Part shown: positions 60,366 through 64,000 of the stretch, piece after piece
How the letters are laid out: every line of letters begins with the position of its first letter
Numbering within the stretch: position 1 is the first letter of the stretch
Origin: an uncultured Algibacter sp.
Lineage (GTDB): Bacteria; Bacteroidota; Bacteroidia; Flavobacteriales; Flavobacteriaceae
Direction: 5' to 3'
Assembly (NCBI GenBank): GCA_947502405.1
Contig: CANMZT010000008.1
Coordinates: 1-64,000 of the forward strand
Length of the DNA stretch: 64,000 nucleotides
Translations under genes and position numbers: made by a program
Notes under the pieces: model-generated
Told to the model about the DNA's origin: nothing
What the model saw: only the letters and a program-made list of their open reading frames with translations
The model's database searches: none

Positions 60366-61839
60366 ATTTCTTCTTTAAAATACGTTTTCTATTAAGGGTT
60401 AGAGGTCTCCTAGTGTAACCAAATAACCTATAATCTTTAATTAACTCAGCCGTACCTTCAGGTACCATATCTTCCCATCCTTGTTCACCTTCAGAAATCA
60501 TTCTTAATATTTCTCTGGAGAAAATGTTCATAATGCTTTCATCATAATCCTTTATGTCTATAACTTTTCCATTGTATTTAAAGAATTTATAAAGTTCTTT
60601 CATTCTAGGGTAAACCTTTAAGTTTTCACTATTAATAAGCTCTCCTGTTTTAGGGTCAAGCATAGGGTATAGGTAAACTTTTAAATCTTTAAAGAATAAT
60701 TTACCGAAAGCCTCTAGAATTCCACCGCTGATATGACGATAGTATTTCTCATCAAAAATATCTACTAAATTACTAACTCCCATTGCTAATCCCATTCTTG
60801 CTTTGGTATAGTTAGAGAAGTATTCAACTACTTTAAAATACTCTTGAAAGTTGGAAATCATTACAGATTGACCAAGCGAACATAATAAATCTGCTCTGTC
60901 TATAAAATCTTGTTCGTCTATTTCTCCTTCTGCTCTTAGGTTTGAAAGTGTTATTTCAAAAACAACTACAGTTTTCTTTTCATCAACTTTATTTTCATTA
61001 ATAAACATTTCATATGATTTCTCATACATAGCCATGTTTACTTTTGTTACTGGTCTAAAACTTCCGCGAAGCGCTAAAATATTTTTCTTGTAAAATATCC
61101 TAGCAGGAAGAACATTGGTGCCATCTGGACCAAACATTACGGCATCTGTCATACCATTTTTAACCAATTGCAAACTCATTAATCGGTTATCAACGTTTTT
61201 GAATACAGGTCCTGAAAAGTTTATAGTGTCTATCTCTATTTGATCTTTATCCAAATGGTCATAGAGATAGCGTAGTAATTTTTTTGGCTCATTGTATTTA
61301 TAAAACGCACCATAAATTAGATTCGTTCCAAGAGCTCCTAGTGTTTCTTGTTGTAACCTAGCGTCAGTCTCTTTAAAACGTACATGAAGGATTATTTCAT
61401 TATAATCTGCCCCAGCTTCAACCTGATATTTTATTCCTACCCAACCATGGCCTTTAAATTGTTTTGCAAAGTCAATCGTTGCAACGGTGTTGGCATAGGT
61501 AAAAAAGATTTTGTTTGGATTTTTTTCACGAGTCAACCTATTTTCCATGAGATCCATTTCATGAATCAACATCTTTCTTAAACGTGCTTCAGTAACATAA
61601 CGACCATCATCTTCTGCTCCGTAAATAGCGTCACTAAAGTCTTTATCGTAAGCTGACATAGCTTTTGCTATAGTTCCTGAGGCGCCACCTGCTCTAAAGA
61701 AATGACGGCAAGTTTCTTGACCTGCACCAATTTCTGCAAATGTTCCGTAAATATTTTCGTTTAAGTTTATGCGAAGCGCTTTGGATTTTAACGAGGGAAT
61801 ATCATCAAACTCTTTATCTCCAGTAATGGTAATTTCCAT
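60364..61839 (-). CDS. Conserved Bacteroidota protein of unknown function
   Basis: 491 residues, no signal peptide or spans. It begins MEITITGDKEFDDIPSLKSK and has well-conserved segments YGTFAEIGAGQETCRHFFRA, GGASGTIAKAMSAYDKDFSD, KIFFTYANTVATIDFAKQFK and FGPDGTNVLPARIFYKKNIL. Automatic systems often name it TonB-dependent receptor or nicotinate-nucleotide adenylyltransferase, for which I see no motif. The Gly-rich AGGASG and long alpha/beta makeup suggest a cytosolic enzyme. It has a consensus-type promoter (61867-61895) and stands alone. Confidence 0.85.
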   Translation of the reverse strand: MEITITGDKEFDDIPSLKSKALRINLNENIYGTFAEIGAGQETCRHFFRAGGASGTIAKAMSAYDKDFSDAIYGAEDDGRYVTEARLRKMLIHEMDLMENRLTREKNPNKIFFTYANTVATIDFAKQFKGHGWVGIKYQVEAGADYNEIILHVRFKETDARLQQETLGALGTNLIYGAFYKYNEPKKLLRYLYDHLDKDQIEIDTINFSGPVFKNVDNRLMSLQLVKNGMTDAVMFGPDGTNVLPARIFYKKNILALRGSFRPVTKVNMAMYEKSYEMFINENKVDEKKTVVVFEITLSNLRAEGEIDEQDFIDRADLLCSLGQSVMISNFQEYFKVVEYFSNYTKARMGLAMGVSNLVDIFDEKYYRHISGGILEAFGKLFFKDLKVYLYPMLDPKTGELINSENLKVYPRMKELYKFFKYNGKVIDIKDYDESIMNIFSREILRMISEGEQGWEDMVPEGTAELIKDYRLFGYTRRPLTLNRKRILKKK

Positions 61840-61866
61840 ATTGTTTATAGGTTACGTCTTGTTTTA

Positions 61867-61895
61867 CAAAGGTACCAAATATGTATAGCAAACAA
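61867..61895 (-). promoter_or_regulatory. Bacteroidota-type promoter of the 60364-61839 gene
   Basis: On the minus strand TTG at 61893-61895 and TACCTTTG at 61867-61874 (exact TAnnTTTG), spaced by 18 nt; leader about 20 nt. Confidence 0.62.
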
Positions 61896-62696
61896 AAAAA
61901 TAAACTTATTTTTGTGCAAAACCAAAAGCATTTGAAAATTACTTTTTTAGGAACTGGTACATCTCAAGGTATTCCCATAATTGGGAGCGACCACCCCGTT
62001 TGTTTAAGTAAGGATTCAAGAGACAAACGTTTGCGAGTCTCTATTTTGATTGAGTGGAGTGATTATGCTTATGTTGTAGATTGTGGTCCAGATTTTCGCT
62101 ACCAAATGTTAAGAGCAGGTGTAAAACGAATAGATGGTATTTTGTTTACTCACGAGCACTCGGACCATATTGTTGGATTTGATGATATTAGACCTTTTTA
62201 TTTTCGGCAAGGCGATATCCCTGTTTATGCCCATAAACGTGTTATAAAGTCTTTAAAAAAACGATTTGAATATGTTTTTGCTAAGGAAAACAGATATCCC
62301 GGAGCACCAGAGGTAAAGACGCACCGAATAAAAAAGAATGTACCTTTTAAGTTGAAAGATTTGAGCGTTATCCCGATAAATGGAAAGCATGCTAATCTTC
62401 AAGTTTTTGGTTACAGGTTTAAAGAATTTGCGTATTTAACAGATATGAAAACAGTTTCTGATAAAGAAATTGAAAAAATAAAACACGTAGAGGTTTTAGT
62501 TATAAATGCGCTACGAATAAAACCACATCAATCGCATTTTAATTTAGAGGAAGCCCTTAATTTTATTGAAAAAGTAAAACCAAAAAAAGCTTATTTAACA
62601 CACATTAGTCATATGTTGGGGTTTCATGAAGAAGTGGAGAAATCATTACCAAAAAACGTCTTTTTGGCTTACGATCAACTTCAAATAACAGTTTAA
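61881..62696 (+). CDS. MBL-fold metallo-hydrolase (PhnP-like)
   Basis: 271 residues from the ATG at 61881. A TTG at 61932 would give MKITFLGTGTSQGIP, the usual start of this family; a TATTTTTG -7 box at 61907-61914 lies between the two, so the shorter protein (254 residues) is quite possible. Metallo-beta-lactamase fold: FTHEHSDHIVGFDDIRP carries the HxHxDH metal motif, INGKHANLQVFGYR and YLTHISHMLGFHEEVEK give further ligands. It resembles PhnP-type cyclic phosphodiesterases, though without a phn locus here. It is divergent from the 60364-61839 gene and followed by an envelope protein gene. Confidence 0.9.
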   Translation: MYSKQKNKLIFVQNQKHLKITFLGTGTSQGIPIIGSDHPVCLSKDSRDKRLRVSILIEWSDYAYVVDCGPDFRYQMLRAGVKRIDGILFTHEHSDHIVGFDDIRPFYFRQGDIPVYAHKRVIKSLKKRFEYVFAKENRYPGAPEVKTHRIKKNVPFKLKDLSVIPINGKHANLQVFGYRFKEFAYLTDMKTVSDKEIEKIKHVEVLVINALRIKPHQSHFNLEEALNFIEKVKPKKAYLTHISHMLGFHEEVEKSLPKNVFLAYDQLQITV

Positions 62697-62708
62697 AAAT
62701 TTAAAAAA

Positions 62709-63209
62709 ATGAAGCAAAGAATTTTTATGTATTTGTTTGTGTTTGCAGCGCTACTTGTGTTGTTTCAATATGTTAATTCGAAACGTATTTTTGAAGATAT
62801 GGATAAAAAGCTAGCAACAAGTGAGTCTCAGCTTAAAACTTATAAAGATTCAGTTGCTGTTCTACAGAATAATATCCTTGAAGTGTCGCATTTTAACTTA
62901 GACAGGAATGAAGATGCAATTAGTTATTTTGAAAATGACGGTTATAATATTGACGAGTTGATTCCTTTTATAAAAGATGAATTGTATAAGTTAAATGTTG
63001 TTAAGGGTGAGCATCCAATAATTCCTTATGCGTCTAGCGAAGGAAGGAAAATGCTAATCAATACAGTAAAAATGTTGAATCATAAATGGATTATAGCTGA
63101 TTTCTCAGATGGCGAATTTTGGGGAGAATTATTTTTAACTTATGAAATTACTCAAGACAAACAATTAAAATTTAATCTTGTAGAATCGTTTTTGTATCCC
63201 TTTGATTAA
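62709..63209 (+). CDS. Membrane-anchored protein, unknown
   Basis: 166 residues. Signal-anchor span (about 4-20, IFMYLFVFAALLVLFQY), a coiled-coil stalk (FEDMDKKLATSESQLKTYKD, then SVAVLQNNI) and a C-terminal compact domain (about 85-166: IDELIPFIKDELYKLNVVKG, IIADFSDGEFWGELFLTYEI). Similar Flavobacteriia proteins are often labelled hydrolase by transfer from the neighbour. It starts 12 nt after the MBL gene stop, so the two are probably cotranscribed. Its stop overlaps the convergent lipoprotein gene by four bases. Confidence 0.78.
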   Translation: MKQRIFMYLFVFAALLVLFQYVNSKRIFEDMDKKLATSESQLKTYKDSVAVLQNNILEVSHFNLDRNEDAISYFENDGYNIDELIPFIKDELYKLNVVKGEHPIIPYASSEGRKMLINTVKMLNHKWIIADFSDGEFWGELFLTYEITQDKQLKFNLVESFLYPFD

Positions 63210-63589
63210 TCTATTTTTATAGCTAACCCTTTTTCTTTTCTTTTGGTTTCGCCTTCATTAAAAGATGCTTTAGAGTACTCAAATGTATAGGAGCTATCAG
63301 TAGTGGTTAGTATTTTCATGTGAATAGGATCTTTTTCTGAAATTGATTTAGGATTGATTTTATATAGAATGAATTCACAATCATTTATCCATTTTACTTC
63401 AGAACTGTCTGTTTTTCCATCATAAAAATTGATACTATGTTTATCTGTCCGCTTAAAAATACCACTTTTGGGAACTCCGTTAACCGTATAATCAAACCGA
63501 AAGGTTCCTGTCTTGTAATCTTTACAGTTTCTAGATACGTTATAACAGCTCAAGCAGCTAAATAATAAAATAAGAAGTAAGTATCGCAT
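63206..63589 (-). CDS. Small lipoprotein, unknown
   Basis: 127 residues. Lipoprotein signal MRYLLLILLFSCLSC with lipobox Cys15; another Cys at 22. The body (KTGTFRFDYTVNGVPKSGIF, EVKWINDCEFILYKINPKSI, TTTDSSYTFEYSKASF) reads like one small beta barrel or sandwich. Proteins of this type in Flavobacteriia are sometimes wrongly named DNA topoisomerase IV; nothing here supports that. It ends in convergence with the 62709 gene and lies 38 nt after the XRE gene on the same strand. Confidence 0.78.
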   Translation of the reverse strand: MRYLLLILLFSCLSCYNVSRNCKDYKTGTFRFDYTVNGVPKSGIFKRTDKHSINFYDGKTDSSEVKWINDCEFILYKINPKSISEKDPIHMKILTTTDSSYTFEYSKASFNEGETKRKEKGLAIKID

Positions 63590-63627
63590 AAATGAAGTTT
63601 AAAATGCTAAATTACTAAAGTCTTAAA

Positions 63628-63999
63628 TCAATTTTCAAAGTTTTTAAAACTTCCATCAGAATAAAAAATAACTATGCGCTCTATGGTTTTGTTTTTATCA
63701 CTTTCTAAAATCAATTTATTTTCATTTAAGTTAGGGTTTATATTTTTAAGCTCATTTTTTTCGGTTGGTACTTTAGATGGAAAATCTCCTTTACCATTAA
63801 ATAACCAATATAAATCTACTTCAGGGTAGGTGGAAAGTGTTTTTAATATAAAATCTAAACTAGGTTTATTTCTTCCTGATAAAATATGCGAAATGCTAGA
63901 ACGTTGCACGCCTATTTTTTCAGCAAAAGAAGATGCTGATTCATTGTAATAGTCAATGATTTTTTGCAGTCTTTTTATAAAATCTTCTGTGTTTATCAA
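63628..63999 (-). CDS. XRE-family helix-turn-helix regulator (start at or beyond the window edge)
   Basis: 123 residues seen. The N-terminal HTH (about 8-60: RLQKIIDYYNESASSFAEKI, GVQRSSISHILSGRNKPSLD) is the Cro/CI type; PEVDLYWLFNGKGDFPSK follows, a frequent continuation in Bacteroidota. The C-terminus (ERIVIFYSDGSFKNFEN) is short and hydrophilic. The first visible codon in frame is TTG at 63997-63999 followed by INTEDF; homologues I recall start MVNTEDF, so either this TTG is the start or the true start is one or more codons beyond 64000. Target unknown. Confidence 0.85.
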   Translation of the reverse strand: MINTEDFIKRLQKIIDYYNESASSFAEKIGVQRSSISHILSGRNKPSLDFILKTLSTYPEVDLYWLFNGKGDFPSKVPTEKNELKNINPNLNENKLILESDKNKTIERIVIFYSDGSFKNFEN

Positions 64000-64000
64000 T

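Noticed and set aside
1-64000. tRNA, rRNA, CRISPR arrays, prophage
   Set aside because: No T-loop-like cloverleaf, rRNA-like stretch, regularly spaced direct repeat or phage structural gene was seen by reading.

Overview
The window is chromosomal DNA of a marine-type member of the Flavobacteriaceae (Bacteroidota). The evidence is AT-rich DNA, weak ribosome-binding sites, Bacteroidota-type promoters (TTG at -33, TAnnTTTG at -7), lineage-typical families (DUF4834, DUF3667, YfhO, N-terminal lipoproteins rich in S/D after the lipid Cys, an SSGG/TVGEP secreted-protein remnant) and best matches of housekeeping genes to Flavobacteriia from memory. No rRNA, tRNA or CRISPR array was seen. The species cannot be named from the sequence.

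Layout. 1-850: left-truncated IS110-family element with a structured non-coding end that looks like a bridge-RNA locus. 850-3800: a pirin, a small membrane protein and the ABC-F protein EttA. 3800-4400: two small single-span membrane proteins. 4637-14860: a long co-directional locus of mostly uncharacterised proteins (coiled coil, AAA+ ATPase, NudK-type Nudix, soluble unknowns, two membrane proteins) whose gaps are filled with TGTC-hairpin repeats, one pair of which flanks a GIY-YIG nuclease gene. 14857-19995: MarR-GNAT regulator with an abutting palindrome, histidine degradation genes hutG and hutI around a coiled-coil membrane gene, and a Crp/Fnr regulator. 20207-31348: metabolism and maintenance (fumC, peroxiredoxin, ArsC-like protein, HAD phosphatase, frameshifted prfB, threonine aldolase, a PaaK/CapK-like protein, a secreted lipoprotein, YbaB, oligopeptidase B).

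31426-35150: a cysteine-synthase homologue next to a serine-palmitoyltransferase homologue and a GNAT protein, which together look like sulfonolipid (capnine) synthesis. 36814-42003: a YfhO / glycosyltransferase / flippase surface-glycan operon. 42152-45443: two paralogous secreted proteins with matching sigma-54-like promoters, separated by a lipoprotein. 46970-50778: uvrA, a sigma factor and a 48-residue protein. 50845-54261: two leucine-rich-repeat lipoproteins and a frameshifted secreted-protein remnant. 54388-59074: ECF sigma factor, membrane TPR protein (putative anti-sigma) and a convergent lipoprotein plus TPR-CHAT protease operon. 59191-64000: endonuclease III without the usual Fe-S cysteines, Bcp, a conserved unknown, an MBL hydrolase, small envelope proteins and an XRE regulator at the edge.

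Stretches over about 300 bases without an intact gene: 644-1001 holds the IS110 non-coding end and one structured repeat; 54054-54387 holds the frameshifted remnant and the upstream region of the ECF sigma gene. The 28591-28877 gap (287 bases) shows nothing I can name. The best candidates for under-described biology are the AAA+/coiled-coil locus, the CHAT-sigma locus, the IS110 RNA end, the GIY-YIG unit bounded by hairpin repeats, and the sigma-54 paralogue pair.
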